From Pseudomonadota bacterium (GTDB taxonomy: Bacteria > Pseudomonadota > Gammaproteobacteria > Steroidobacterales > Steroidobacteraceae): 64,000 nucleotides of DNA. The notes beneath the pieces are model-generated. The model was not told the DNA's origin and searched no databases. It saw only the letters and a list, made by a program, of their open reading frames with translations. The position numbers were made by a program, and so were the translations under genes. Location of the stretch: contig JAKAXA010000008.1 in assembly GCA_021816775.1 (NCBI GenBank), forward strand, positions 1 through 64,000, given 5' to 3'. Of this stretch, positions 46,019-55,560 are shown in pieces (position 1 is the first letter of the stretch; every line of letters begins with the position of its first letter).

Positions 46019-47515
46019 ATGGCGGACACTGACGGCAGCTACCACTCGCTCCTGCGCGCGGCGCACCGGTATCGGGATGCGGGCCAGCTGCCGCAGGCCA
46101 TCAGCGCGTATCAGCGTCTGCTGGCGCTGCGTCCGGGCTCGCCCAATACCTGGTACAACCTCGCCCGGTTGCAGCGGCAGGCGCGGCAGTACGAGGCGGC
46201 CCTCGCCTCATACCAGCGAGCCCTCGAGGCGGGGCTCGAGGCGCCCGAGGAGGCCCATCTCAATCGCGCCGTCATCTTTTCCGATCACCTGCACCGCTTT
46301 GCGCAGGCCGAGCGGGAGCTCGATGCGGCGCTGCGCCTGAACCCGACCTACGTCCCGGCGCTGCTCAATCTCGCCAATCTGCACGAGGACCTGGGCCGGC
46401 GCGAGGCGGCCGCCGGCACTTATGAGCGGATCCTGGCGCTCGAGCCGGACCACCTGGAAGCCCTCGCCCGCTACGCTCAGACGCAACTGCCGGCGTCAAT
46501 GCCGGAGACGCTGCTCGACACCTTGCATGCCAAGCTGACCGATCCGCGAGGCGATGCCGCGGGACGGGCGAGCGTGGGTTTCTCGCTGGGGCGCGCGCTC
46601 GATGCGCGCGGCCGGTACGCGGAGGCCTTCAGCGCCTATGAGCTGGCGAACCGTCTCAGTCGCGCGAGCGCCGGCGCGCGGTTCGCGCCGTACGACCGCG
46701 CGGCACACGAGCGGCTGATTGAAGAGATCATCGCAGCGTTTCCAGCTCCTGAAGCGCAGCTGGGCCGCACGGCAGTCGCGTCACCCGAGCCGATTTTCAT
46801 TTGCGGCATGTACCGCTCCGGTTCCACGCTAGTCGAACAGCTGCTCGCGCGGCACCCACGAGTGAGCGCCGCCGGCGAGCTCGATTGGCTGCCGGGGATC
46901 GCCCAAGACACGCTGGCGCCCTATCCGCGGGGCGCCGCGGCCGCGGCGCCGGAGCGCCTCACGAGGCTCGCCGCGCAATACCTGTCCCACCTCGCCGCAG
47001 CCTTCCCGGGGGCCGACCATGTGACGGATAAGCGCCCGGACAACTTCCTCTACATCGGCCTGATCAAACGGCTGTTCCCGGCGGCGAAGATCGTGCATAC
47101 CACGCGACAGCCGCTCGACAACTGCCTCTCGGTGTATTGCCTGCACCTCGATCCCGCCATGAGCTACGCACTCGATCTGCTCGACACCGGTCATTACTAC
47201 GGCCAGTACCGGCGGCTCATGCGCCACTGGGACCGCCTCTACGGCGAGGACATCATCGAGGTGCCCTACGACGCGCTGGTCCGTGAGCCGCGCCGGGTGA
47301 TGGGGCGGCTCCTCGGCGCGCTCGGCCTGCCCTGGCACGAGGGCTGCCTTGAGACTCCGCAGGATTCGGGCGCGGTCAAGACCGCCAGTGTCTGGCAGGT
47401 CCGCGAGCCGCTCTACCAGCGTGCCTCGGGCCGCTCGGAGCATTATCGCGAGCAGCTCGCGACGCTACGGGCGTATCTCGGCTCAATCGCCCCCGATGCC
47501 GCGCCCGCTCCCTGA
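46019..47515 (+). CDS. TPR-sulfotransferase, copy 1
   Basis: The 498-residue protein has TPR repeats over about residues 8-155 (AISAYQRLLALRPGSPNTWYNLARL and so on) and a sulfotransferase domain from about 255. The PAPS 5'-phosphosulfate loop is GMYRSGSTLVEQLL (263-276) and the 3'-phosphate region is VHTTRQPLDNCLSVY. The layout resembles bacterial tyrosylprotein-type or uncharacterised TPR-sulfotransferases, where the TPR part binds a protein or peptide substrate. No signal peptide is seen. It follows barrel copy 2 by 76 bases on the same strand and may be co-transcribed. Two more members occur at 54.0 and 56.8 kb. Confidence 0.88.
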   Translation: MADTDGSYHSLLRAAHRYRDAGQLPQAISAYQRLLALRPGSPNTWYNLARLQRQARQYEAALASYQRALEAGLEAPEEAHLNRAVIFSDHLHRFAQAERELDAALRLNPTYVPALLNLANLHEDLGRREAAAGTYERILALEPDHLEALARYAQTQLPASMPETLLDTLHAKLTDPRGDAAGRASVGFSLGRALDARGRYAEAFSAYELANRLSRASAGARFAPYDRAAHERLIEEIIAAFPAPEAQLGRTAVASPEPIFICGMYRSGSTLVEQLLARHPRVSAAGELDWLPGIAQDTLAPYPRGAAAAAPERLTRLAAQYLSHLAAAFPGADHVTDKRPDNFLYIGLIKRLFPAAKIVHTTRQPLDNCLSVYCLHLDPAMSYALDLLDTGHYYGQYRRLMRHWDRLYGEDIIEVPYDALVREPRRVMGRLLGALGLPWHEGCLETPQDSGAVKTASVWQVREPLYQRASGRSEHYREQLATLRAYLGSIAPDAAPAP

Positions 47516-47662
47516 GTCAAAAAATCCGACCGGCGCGCAGGCATCACCGCGCGCCGCATGTGATGTTGCGGCGCTGCGGTGAGCAGCAACACATCGAACA
47601 GCACGGCTGTGCTGTCCCAACACTTCGTAAACGGATCGGCCTGATCGGGGTTGGCGCCGGGC

Positions 47663-48079
47663 TCAATTTCCGGCGCAGTCGGCCTTACCCCCGCACATCC
47701 CCCCGGCTCTCTCCATCATCTGGTGGCGCTCCGTGGACAGCGCCCGCAACACCTGCCGCAGCGACTGCGCGCTGTTGACGCACTTGGTGGATGGAATCAG
47801 CGTGCCAATATTCTTGCCCCGCCAACAGTAGTCTGTGTGGCCGTTGCGCACGACTGCGTAGAAATCGGGCAGCCCGGCCTGGCGCGCCTCGGCGACCAGC
47901 TGCTGCACCTTCGTCAGATGCTTGGCGCTGAGTGCCGCCTCGTGTGCGGCCGCTTTCGACTGCGGGCCGTTCGCGGCAGTGGCCGCCGGCGCGGGCCCGC
48001 TGGCGCAACCGGCCAGCGCAATGAGCGCTGCCCCGGCGCAGACCCCAGGCAACAGCCCCGATAAAGTGAACCTAGACAT
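47663..48079 (-). CDS. small lipoprotein of unknown function
   Basis: The 138-residue product has a lipoprotein signal, ALIALAGCAS with the lipidated Cys at 25. The mature part carries VQQLVAEARQAGLPDFYAVVRNGHTDYCWRGKNIGTLIPSTKCVN and a Cys-rich tail GGMCGGKADC; four or more cysteines could form disulfides in the periplasm. A strong GGGGAGG precedes the ATG at 48079. No family was recognised. It lies 63 bases downstream of protease copy 2 on the same strand. Confidence 0.75.
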   Translation of the reverse strand: MSRFTLSGLLPGVCAGAALIALAGCASGPAPAATAANGPQSKAAAHEAALSAKHLTKVQQLVAEARQAGLPDFYAVVRNGHTDYCWRGKNIGTLIPSTKCVNSAQSLRQVLRALSTERHQMMERAGGMCGGKADCAGN

Positions 48080-48142
48080 CCTGACCTCCCCTGCAAATCC
48101 TCCTCCCAAGCCTAGCGCCGCCGGATCGGCCGTCAAGGGCGA

Positions 48143-49117
48143 CTAGGGTCCCCCGGGCAGGGGCGAGCCGAGCGGCGAGTAGGTCTGCTGCACCTCCACG
48201 CCCGAGGGCCGGTGCGGCAGGATGTAGACATGCGGGCGGCGGTAGTCGAGGATCAGCCCATCGACCGTCCCCAGGACATCCATCCCGATGACGACGGCCG
48301 GGCGGTCCTCCAGGTGCCAGACTTTGAAGATCGGAATGTTGCCGTAAACGATATCCAGGTCGCCGATGGCGGCCGGACCCAGGTATACCGTCGGCGAACC
48401 GGCCATGTCGCCATCCGAGACCTGACGGGTCACGCCGAAGATACGGGCGTTGTCCTTCTGTCGCGCCGCGCTGCGCATCAGGGCCTTGTGCAGCGCCTCG
48501 TTCCCGAGGGTGCGTGGCGAGCCGGTGTCGATCACGGCGATGACCGGGACGCTGCCGATGTGGGCATGGACCCTGAGCAGCCCGCCGGCCGTGCGGCGGG
48601 CCGGAATGGACAGATAGCCCCACACGCCGCCGCCGTGGGAGTGCCCGATCCAGACCACGTTGTGGCGGAAATCCACGGCAATGCGCTCGGCAGGCAGGCC
48701 GGCCAAGCCGAGGATGCCGTCGAGCCCGTTCATGACGGGGCTGTCCGTGATCGGCATGCGCATGTTGGCCCAGCGGAACCGGCCGACCCGCAGACGCGCC
48801 ACCGGGACCCAGGGCAGCTGCTCGCTGCCGGTAATGCCGGTCACCTTCATGAGCGCCCCGGGACCCGGCGTCAGCTTCAGACGCTGGGCGAGCGCCGGCG
48901 AGATCATCGAGTCATTGGCGCCGGTATCGACCAGGAAGCGGTACGGCCCCGTCCCGTCGATCATCACGGGCGCGATGATACGGCCGATCCGATCGATGGT
49001 TGTCGGACAGGCGAGCAGCCAGCTCGAGGGATCCGCCGAGGCACTCGCAGCGGCCGCACGCGGCAGGCAGGCCGCGCACAGAACCGCGAACCAGAGCACC
49101 GCGGAATGGGACTTCAT
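48143..49117 (-). CDS. exported single-chain retropepsin-like aspartic protease, copy 2
   Basis: The 324-residue exported protein mirrors the protease at 41.1 kb. It has a signal peptide, lobe 1 FLVDTGANDSMI (Asp64) and lobe 2 AVIDTGSPRTLG (Asp197). Shared blocks include GSEQLPWVP, DGILGLAG, FGVTRQVSDG and IVYGNIPIFKVWHLE. The two genes are therefore duplicates, and their promoters share the same -10 at the same distance. A lipoprotein gene follows on the same strand and the sulfotransferase-like gene diverges. Substrate unknown. Confidence 0.87.
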   Translation of the reverse strand: MKSHSAVLWFAVLCAACLPRAAAASASADPSSWLLACPTTIDRIGRIIAPVMIDGTGPYRFLVDTGANDSMISPALAQRLKLTPGPGALMKVTGITGSEQLPWVPVARLRVGRFRWANMRMPITDSPVMNGLDGILGLAGLPAERIAVDFRHNVVWIGHSHGGGVWGYLSIPARRTAGGLLRVHAHIGSVPVIAVIDTGSPRTLGNEALHKALMRSAARQKDNARIFGVTRQVSDGDMAGSPTVYLGPAAIGDLDIVYGNIPIFKVWHLEDRPAVVIGMDVLGTVDGLILDYRRPHVYILPHRPSGVEVQQTYSPLGSPLPGGP

Positions 49118-49158
49118 GGCGAGCCTCTGATGGGCCGCAAGTGGCTGGCGATGCGAAC

Positions 49159-49164
49159 ACTATA
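49159..49164 (-). promoter_or_regulatory. -10 element of protease copy 2
   Basis: Minus-strand CGTATAGTG contains TATAGT, 41 bases before the ATG at 49117. This is the same sequence and spacing as in front of protease copy 1. It lies in the 164-base region shared with the divergent sulfotransferase-like gene. Confidence 0.5.
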
Positions 49165-49281
49165 CGCGCGAGCGCGAACGGCGCCCTTCTTTCCGCGCGG
49201 GAGCCAGATCCGATGCGCCGCCGTCCGCGAGATGGGTCCAGCAACGTGCGCCGGTTGCCCAATACGTTAAGCTCACAGCCC

Positions 49282-50322
49282 ATGCCTGACCCAGACAGTC
49301 CCAACCGCACTCCAACGCCCGAACAAACCTCAATCGCGACCGAAGCGCTGATCGGGACGCCCGCCTGGCTGCCGCTCGCGACCGCCCCCGACGGGACGGT
49401 CCGTCTGATCCGGCTCACGGCAGCCGATTACCGGGCGGCGAGTTTCCTCGATGCGCGGATCCTGCAGGGATCCCCGCCTCCGGCCGAGTGCTCCGTGACC
49501 ACACTCGCGGCTGCCGCGGCGCGCCTTGCGCCGAACGCGCAATTCATCTTCCACATCGGACACGTGGGCTCGACGCTGCTGTCGCGCCTGGCGGGCGAGC
49601 ACCCGAACCTGTTCTCGCTGCGCGAGCCGACGCTGCTGCGCGAGGCCGCACAGCCCGGTGGCAACGCCGCCAACGGATTGACGCTGCCGCAGCGGCTGGG
49701 GCTGCTCTCGCGCACCTGGCGGCCCGAGCAGAGGGCACTGATCAAAACCACGAGTTTTGTGAACGAAATCGCCGCCGACCTGCTCGCGTGCACGGCGGAC
49801 TCGCGGGCGATCCTGTTGTACACACCGGCGATTACCTACCTGCGCGCCATACTTGCGGGCCCCAACTCCCGCCTCGAAACACGGGCGCTCGGGCCATCAC
49901 GCCTCGAGCGTCTGCGGCGACGGGCACGAGGCGCTCTGCCGGAGCCGCGCAGCGAAGGGGAGTGGGTGGCGATGAGCTGGCTGTGCGAGATGTCCGCGCT
50001 CGAGGAGACGGCCCTGCGTTTCGGACCCCGTGTCCGGTGGATGGATTTCGAGCGATTTCTCCGAGAGCCGGTCACCCGACTTGCCGAGATGCTCCTTGCC
50101 GTCGGCGTTGAGCCCGACACGAGGTTGATCGAGACGGTGCTCGCGGGACCGTTGATGCACCGATACTCCAAGGCACCGGAGCACGGCTATGACCCGGATC
50201 TGCGCCGGCGGGTGCTGGCTCAGGCCGACCTCGAGCATGCGGCCGAGATCCGCTCGGGCATGGACTGGCTCGCCGGACTGCGCAACGCACATCCGCACGT
50301 TGCCGCGGCGCTCGCGCGCTGA
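49282..50322 (+). CDS. sulfotransferase-like protein without TPR part
   Basis: The 346-residue protein has FIFHIGHVGSTLLSRLAGEHP (about 91-111), which fits a sulfotransferase 5'-phosphosulfate loop, then LFSLREPTLLRE and SRAILLYTPAITYLRAIL in the place of the 3'-phosphate site. It lacks TPR repeats and a signal peptide. The ATG at 49282 was chosen over in-frame openings to 49000, which would cross the divergent protease promoter. It ends 79 bases before the stop of the convergent TonB receptor. Function beyond likely PAPS use is unknown. Confidence 0.65.
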   Translation: MPDPDSPNRTPTPEQTSIATEALIGTPAWLPLATAPDGTVRLIRLTAADYRAASFLDARILQGSPPPAECSVTTLAAAAARLAPNAQFIFHIGHVGSTLLSRLAGEHPNLFSLREPTLLREAAQPGGNAANGLTLPQRLGLLSRTWRPEQRALIKTTSFVNEIAADLLACTADSRAILLYTPAITYLRAILAGPNSRLETRALGPSRLERLRRRARGALPEPRSEGEWVAMSWLCEMSALEETALRFGPRVRWMDFERFLREPVTRLAEMLLAVGVEPDTRLIETVLAGPLMHRYSKAPEHGYDPDLRRRVLAQADLEHAAEIRSGMDWLAGLRNAHPHVAAALAR

Positions 50323-50343
50323 GCCCACGCGCCGTGCGCACAT

Positions 50344-50380
50344 AAAAAAGGGGCGGCGAGCCACTCGAGCCCGCCGCCCC
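50344..50380 (-). terminator. rho-independent terminator of TonB receptor 1
   Basis: On the minus strand GGGGCGGCG pairs with CGCCGCCCC (9 bp) around a 13-base loop and is followed by six T residues (50349-50344). It lies 21 bases past the receptor stop. Confidence 0.92.
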
Positions 50381-50401
50381 GCTTGCAGTGGCGTCCCTAG
50401 A

Positions 50402-53400
50402 TCAGAACTTCGCGGTCACATCGACGAAGATGTAGCGACCGAGCGAGTCGTACATCTGCGGGAATGTGTTGCCGTTGCCGAATACGCCCGGCAGGTCCGA
50501 CAGCCCGATGACCGGCGGCTGCTTGTCCAGGACGTTGTTCACGCCGAGTCGTGCAACGACTCCGTGAGCGACTGGCATGGCGGCCGTCAGGTCGAGGTAG
50601 CTGTAGGAAGCGATGTGCGCATCCGTGTTGGAGATGGCGCCGTTGGCGATGGTCCCGCCGCCGTTCAGCTTACCGAGAGCCGGATTCGGGCTGAGAGCGT
50701 CCAGGGTCACCGGCGAGTAGTAGCGCCAGGTCGCGGTTGCCTGCAGGCCGTGCCACGGGGTCATCCAGGTCACCGTCATGCGATGGCGCCACTTCGGCAC
50801 TGGCTGGCCGCACACCGGCCCGTAATACCCGGCACAATCGTAGCGGGTCGAGGGCAGGCCCGTGATCGTGGTCGTGTAGAGGCCTCCGATGTAGGTGCCC
50901 TGCAGAGCGAACGCCAAGCGGCCGTAGCCGTTCAGTCCCATCTCATAGTTGACGTCGATGTCAACGCCCTTCTCCTCGAGCTCACCGACGTTCTGCTCGG
51001 TGTCGAAGACGTAGCCGCTCTGGCCCCAGAGCTCCCCGCCCGCCGAGCGGTGCACGTCCTGGCACAGCAGCCCGGTGTTCACGCACTGCGTGATGATGGT
51101 GTTGCCGCCGAGGGCCTCGATGACGTTCTCGATCTTGATGTCGTAGTAGTCGATCTCAGCGCTCAGGCCCGGCACGTACGAGGGCGTCCAGCCGAGACCG
51201 AACGAGCTGGTGAGCGCCGTCTCGGGCTGCAGGTTCGGGTTGCCGCCGAGCAGGCCGTTGTACTGCGCCGCAGGCGCCGGCAGGATGTTGCCGTACTGGG
51301 CCGGAGTCACGCCGGAGCGTTCGCACTGCGCCAGAGTGGGCGACGGATTGGTGCCCGCGCACGGGTCGACGTTACCGTCCAGTGCGACGGTCTGCGGGCT
51401 GTAGAGCTCGCCGACGTTCGGCGCGCGCACCGCGCGATCGAAGCTCGCGCGGACACGGTAGTCGTGCGAGGGCTTCCACGCAGCACTGAACCCGTAGGTG
51501 TTGGTCTTCACGCCACCGAGCGTCGACCCGTTGAACGGCGAGTACGCCGAATAGCGGTAGGACATGTCGATCGCCAGGCTCTGGGCGAACGGCTTGTCCT
51601 GGATCAGGGGCAGCCGCCCTTCGCCATAGGCCTCGCGCACGATCACATCGCCCGCCACCGGCAGGGTCGCACCGCCCTGACCGGCCAAATCGCCGGTCTG
51701 GAACTCCATGTCCGGCTGGGTGAAGGACTTGTCGTCGCGATAATCGGCGCCCAGGGCCACCTGCAGGCCCGAGTGGGCGGTCGGCAGCGTGACATAGTGG
51801 CTGAGATCGCCGTTGACCACCAGGTTCACCATGGTCTGGGCGATCTGGCCGCGTTGCACGCCGGGCGTCGAGAGGAACTTGGTCGCGGCCGAAGGCGGCA
51901 GATAGGCGCTGCCGCCGTGACCGAAGATGTTCCACGGCACGCACCCGACGCCAAGACCGTTGGCCACGCCGTTCGCAGTGACCTGACACTCCGGCTGACC
52001 GGTGGCCTGATTCATCACGACATCGAGAGCATCGTTGATGCGCGTGACCGACAGATCGTTGAGGTACGTCTCGCTCAGGTTGGTGAAGCCGTACTGATAC
52101 GAGCCGTCGTACGACCAGTTGTCGTTGATCTCACCTTTGACGCCGACGGTCTCGTCGAAGTCTGTGTGCTCGAGATCGTCGACGCGATTGCCACCCTCGA
52201 TGTTGCGCCGGCCGATGTACATCGTGGCGGTGCCGGTGGTGCTGCCGCCGCACCACTGGGTGACCATGGAGCTCGAGAGGAACGGGTTCGCGCAGTTGAT
52301 CGTGTACGGCGTGCCGAGGAAGGCCGCCGATGGGGCGATCTGCGCGAGCGACCGGTCGTCCATGAACATGGTGTTCGAGTACACCGTCACGTGCCGGTTG
52401 AACGTGTAGTGCAGGAAGGAGCCCGCGGTGTAACGCTCATCCGGGCGCTGGAAGTAGTTCAGCGGCCCGAAGTTGAAGTCGTACGCCGGCGAGTAAGGCA
52501 CCAGAGCGCCCGTGGCCAAGTTGACGCTATTGTCGAATGTGGTCCCCGCCGCATTGGTGAAGATGAACCGGCCGGGATAGCCGTTGCTCGAGCCCAGACA
52601 CTGGAACTTTCCGCCCGTGTCGTAGGAGCCGGCAACGTAGCCCGAGCCCAGCGAGCAGGCGCTCACCGAGTACTGCGACTGCAGCACCGAGTTGATGTTG
52701 CGGTAGGTCGCGTAGAAGGTGGCGTTGCCCTTGCCGTCCGGCGTGTTCACGCCGGCGATGAAGTCGATCTCCTTCTGCGCGCCGGTCCACACGCTGGAGG
52801 GCGCCTGCTGGAAGTTCGTGCCGTAGTTGGTGTTGAAGTTGGTGATCGCGGACTGCACGCCGGCGGTGTTGCCGTTGTCGTTCTGGTAGATGCCGCCGTT
52901 GAAGTCCAGCTCCACGCCCTGGAAGTGCTGCTTCAGGCGGAAGTTCACCACGCCCGCCACGGCGTCCGCGCCGTAGATCGAGGAGGCGCCGCCGGTCTGG
53001 ATCTGGATGTTCGAGATCAGCGCCGCCGGAATCAGGTTCACGTCGACCGATCCGCCGCCGCGCGGGTCGCCCGGGGCGACACGCTGGCCGTCGATCAGCA
53101 CCAGAGTGCGCTTGGCGCCGAGGTCACGCAGGTCGATGGTGGCCGTGCCCGTGGCGCCGTTGACGATGTTCGAGCCCTGATCGGCGAACACCTGCGGCAG
53201 CTGATTCAGCATGTCCTCGATGCGGGTCGCACCGGTCTGCTGAATGGCCTGGGCGCTGACAAATGTCACCGGACTCATCGAGACCTGGTTCGGAGTGGCG
53301 ATGAGCGAGCCGGTCACCACGACCTCCTTCAGCTGGGCCGGCTCCTTTTTGGCGTTGCTTGAGGGACTGGGGCCGTTAGTGGCGGCATTCTGGGCGTGGG

Positions 53401-53491
53401 CCATCCCAAAGCTCATCGCCAGCGCTCCGCCGGCGAGAACCGCGCGAACGGCCGAGCGCACCAATGGATTGCCCGGGTTATTGTTGAACAT
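50402..53491 (-). CDS. TonB-dependent outer-membrane receptor 1
   Basis: The 1029-residue receptor has a signal peptide (about 1-33, ending MAHA), a TonB-box-like stretch EVVVTGSLIATPNQ, and a plug domain with IEDMLNQLPQV, TIDLRDLGAKRTLVLIDGQRV and GASSIYGADAVAGVVNFRLK. A long 22-strand barrel ends in ...YIFVDVTAKF with the terminal Phe. Many barrel loops are Asn/Gly/Thr-rich. It should import a large or scarce ligand using TonB energy; ligand unknown, and no TonB/ExbBD genes are in the window. A GGGAGA ribosome-binding site precedes the ATG. Neighbouring TPR-sulfotransferases and oxygenases suggest that the ligand or receptor is modified. Confidence 0.95.
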   Translation of the reverse strand: MFNNNPGNPLVRSAVRAVLAGGALAMSFGMAHAQNAATNGPSPSSNAKKEPAQLKEVVVTGSLIATPNQVSMSPVTFVSAQAIQQTGATRIEDMLNQLPQVFADQGSNIVNGATGTATIDLRDLGAKRTLVLIDGQRVAPGDPRGGGSVDVNLIPAALISNIQIQTGGASSIYGADAVAGVVNFRLKQHFQGVELDFNGGIYQNDNGNTAGVQSAITNFNTNYGTNFQQAPSSVWTGAQKEIDFIAGVNTPDGKGNATFYATYRNINSVLQSQYSVSACSLGSGYVAGSYDTGGKFQCLGSSNGYPGRFIFTNAAGTTFDNSVNLATGALVPYSPAYDFNFGPLNYFQRPDERYTAGSFLHYTFNRHVTVYSNTMFMDDRSLAQIAPSAAFLGTPYTINCANPFLSSSMVTQWCGGSTTGTATMYIGRRNIEGGNRVDDLEHTDFDETVGVKGEINDNWSYDGSYQYGFTNLSETYLNDLSVTRINDALDVVMNQATGQPECQVTANGVANGLGVGCVPWNIFGHGGSAYLPPSAATKFLSTPGVQRGQIAQTMVNLVVNGDLSHYVTLPTAHSGLQVALGADYRDDKSFTQPDMEFQTGDLAGQGGATLPVAGDVIVREAYGEGRLPLIQDKPFAQSLAIDMSYRYSAYSPFNGSTLGGVKTNTYGFSAAWKPSHDYRVRASFDRAVRAPNVGELYSPQTVALDGNVDPCAGTNPSPTLAQCERSGVTPAQYGNILPAPAAQYNGLLGGNPNLQPETALTSSFGLGWTPSYVPGLSAEIDYYDIKIENVIEALGGNTIITQCVNTGLLCQDVHRSAGGELWGQSGYVFDTEQNVGELEEKGVDIDVNYEMGLNGYGRLAFALQGTYIGGLYTTTITGLPSTRYDCAGYYGPVCGQPVPKWRHRMTVTWMTPWHGLQATATWRYYSPVTLDALSPNPALGKLNGGGTIANGAISNTDAHIASYSYLDLTAAMPVAHGVVARLGVNNVLDKQPPVIGLSDLPGVFGNGNTFPQMYDSLGRYIFVDVTAKF

Positions 53492-53969
53492 TCAGTAAAT
53501 CTCCCAAATGAGGTAGTGCGGACCCGAAGATCTGCAACTGGGGCGTTATCAGATGAAACTACCGACGGAAGCCGCGCTCCCTGCGCACACGCGGCACCCT
53601 CCCCGACGAAATGGCTCTTCGAGCCAGCCCAAGCGGGCAGCCGAGTACTGAGTACTTCTGTGGTTTTTTCACCGTTGCGGGAACTATAGCATGCTGTTTG
53701 AGGTCCGCAACATCTGCCCTTGAGCGCAGCCGGTACGGCAATGAAGCCACCGCGGCGTGGCTCGAGAACGACCTGCGTGCCAGAAAGCCTTGAATTTCAG
53801 CGTAGATCGCGTTGCCCCGGGGACGCAGCCGGCAGCAGCAGCGCGTCGCCTCATCGCACGGGGACCACGGATGATCTTTTTTGTGGCATAGGCGAAACGC
53901 CTAGAGCCGCGGATCGTTGCGTGTGCACAACGATTGTGTGCTGAGCACGCAACAAACGGGGCCGCTATC
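53492..53969. other. 478-base gap holding the promoter of TonB receptor 1
   Basis: No gene was recognised. A leftward promoter is at 53683-53710 and gives the receptor transcript a leader of about 185 bases. A -10-like TATCAT (53966-53971) lies seven bases before an in-frame ATG (53979) of the rightward TPR-sulfotransferase. Confidence 0.5.
53683..53710 (-). promoter_or_regulatory. promoter of TonB receptor 1
   Basis: Read leftward: -35 TTGCGG (53710-53705), 16-base spacer, -10 TATAGT (53688-53683). The start site would be near 53676, leaving about 185 bases of leader before the receptor ATG, enough for post-transcriptional control. Confidence 0.5.
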
Positions 53970-55553
53970 ATGGCCGGCATGACGAGTCCCGCGGTCACGA
54001 CGTTCGAACGAGAAATCAATGCCCGGCTGCGCGCCGGCGATATTGCCGGCGCGGCCGCCGCGGCCGCCGCCTGCCGCTCGGCGCTGCCCGACTCGCGGGC
54101 CGGCTGGTACTTCGGCAGCGTCGCGGCGCTGCTCAAAGGGAAGGCCGACGAGGCGCAGACCCTGGCCGATCAATGGCTTCAGAAGCACCCCGGGGACGCG
54201 GAGGGCCTGCTGCAGAGCGCCGAGTGCCACCTGGCCCGCGGCGAGCGCGCTGCGGCCATGCGCGCCGCCTCGGCGGCCATCGAGGCGACGACGGCACCGG
54301 AGCTCTGGGACGCGATCGGGTACTTTCTCTTCCATGCGGCGGAATATCCGCTCGCGCTGACCGCCTACGATCGGGCGCTCGCGGCGCGCCCGCACGATAC
54401 GGATCTGCTCGGCAAGCGGGCGGTGATTCACCGCTCACTGGGCGCGTTCGAGCGCGCGGCCGCCGACTTCCGGGCGGTGCTCGCGCACGCGCCGGGCGAT
54501 CCCGATGCCTTGAAGGCCCTGGTGGAGCTCGAGCCCCAGACGCCGCAGGGGAATCACATCGCAGCGCTGGAGGAGGCGCTGCGGCAGGCCGGCACCGATG
54601 CGAAAAGAGCCGCAACGCTGCATTTCGCGCTCGCCAAGGCCTACGACGACATCGGCGAGTGCCCCTCGAGCTGGCAGCACCTCACCGCCGGCAATCGCCT
54701 CGAGCGCGCCGGCAGCCCATACGACCCGGCCACCGACCGGGCCGTGATCGAGCGGCTGATCGAGACGTTCCCGGATCTCGAGGCGGCCGCGGCGGACACC
54801 ACGGGCGAGGCGCCCATCTTCATCGTCGGCCTGCCGCGCACCGGCACGACGCTGCTCGAGCGGATCCTCGGCCAGCACTCATCCGTGCATGCGGCCGGAG
54901 AGCTGCCCGCACTCACCGAAGCGGTGAGCCTCGCGGTGCGCCGGGCGAGTCGGGACGTGCCCCGCGATTGGGCGCAGTTCGCCGCGCGCTTTGCGCGCGC
55001 GGATGCGGCGGTCATCGCCCGTGAATATCTCGCCTTCGCGCGCGCTCTGCGCGGGCAGCGGCCGCGCTTCACGGACAAGCAGCCGACCAATTTCTTCTTC
55101 TGCCCGCTCATCCTGCGCGCCTTCCCGAAGGCGCGCATCGTGCACCTCACCCGCCATCCGCTCGCGGCGTGCTACGCGATCTTCAAGACCCGCTTCACCG
55201 GCGGCTACCCGTTTTCCAACGATCTCACCGAGCTCGGCGCGTTCTACCTCGGCTACCGGCGCCTCATGGATCATTGGCACCGCATCCTGCCGGGGCGCAT
55301 TCACGATGTCGCCTACGAGGATCTGGTCACGGCGCTCGAGCCGACGGTGCGCGCAGTGCTGCAGTACCTCGACCTGCCCTTCGAGGCGCAGTGCCTGGAG
55401 TTTCACCGCAACCCGGCGCCGACCAGCACCGCCAGCGTCGTGCAGGTCCGCCAGCCGCTGTACGACTCTTCGCTGAGCCGCTGGCGCCGCTACGAGCGGG
55501 AACTGCGCCCGCTCGCCGAGCAGCTCGCCGCCGGCGGCATCGCGCTCGATTGA
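53970..55553 (+). CDS. TPR-sulfotransferase, copy 2
   Basis: The 527-residue protein has TPR-like helices over about residues 10-230 (INARLRAGDIAGAAAAAAACRSALPDSRAGWYFGSVA and following) and a sulfotransferase domain from about 285. The phosphosulfate loop is GLPRTGTTLLERILGQHSSV and the 3'-phosphate region VHLTRHPLAACYAIFKTRF. The late AYEDLVTALEPTVRAVLQYLDL block is typical of the family. Starts at 53970 and 53979 are both possible; the second would give a leaderless message from TATCAT. It is divergent from TonB receptor 1. Confidence 0.9.
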   Translation: MAGMTSPAVTTFEREINARLRAGDIAGAAAAAAACRSALPDSRAGWYFGSVAALLKGKADEAQTLADQWLQKHPGDAEGLLQSAECHLARGERAAAMRAASAAIEATTAPELWDAIGYFLFHAAEYPLALTAYDRALAARPHDTDLLGKRAVIHRSLGAFERAAADFRAVLAHAPGDPDALKALVELEPQTPQGNHIAALEEALRQAGTDAKRAATLHFALAKAYDDIGECPSSWQHLTAGNRLERAGSPYDPATDRAVIERLIETFPDLEAAAADTTGEAPIFIVGLPRTGTTLLERILGQHSSVHAAGELPALTEAVSLAVRRASRDVPRDWAQFAARFARADAAVIAREYLAFARALRGQRPRFTDKQPTNFFFCPLILRAFPKARIVHLTRHPLAACYAIFKTRFTGGYPFSNDLTELGAFYLGYRRLMDHWHRILPGRIHDVAYEDLVTALEPTVRAVLQYLDLPFEAQCLEFHRNPAPTSTASVVQVRQPLYDSSLSRWRRYERELRPLAEQLAAGGIALD

Positions 55554-55560
55554 GCGATCC

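Noticed and set aside
50189-53362. Very long open frame opposite TonB receptor 1
   Set aside because: It is antisense to a clear 1029-residue receptor. High G+C keeps opposite frames open, and its translation is an Arg/Val/Ala-rich pattern without recognisable domains. The similar frames at 59792-62608, 27124-29499 and 447-1655 were rejected for the same reason.
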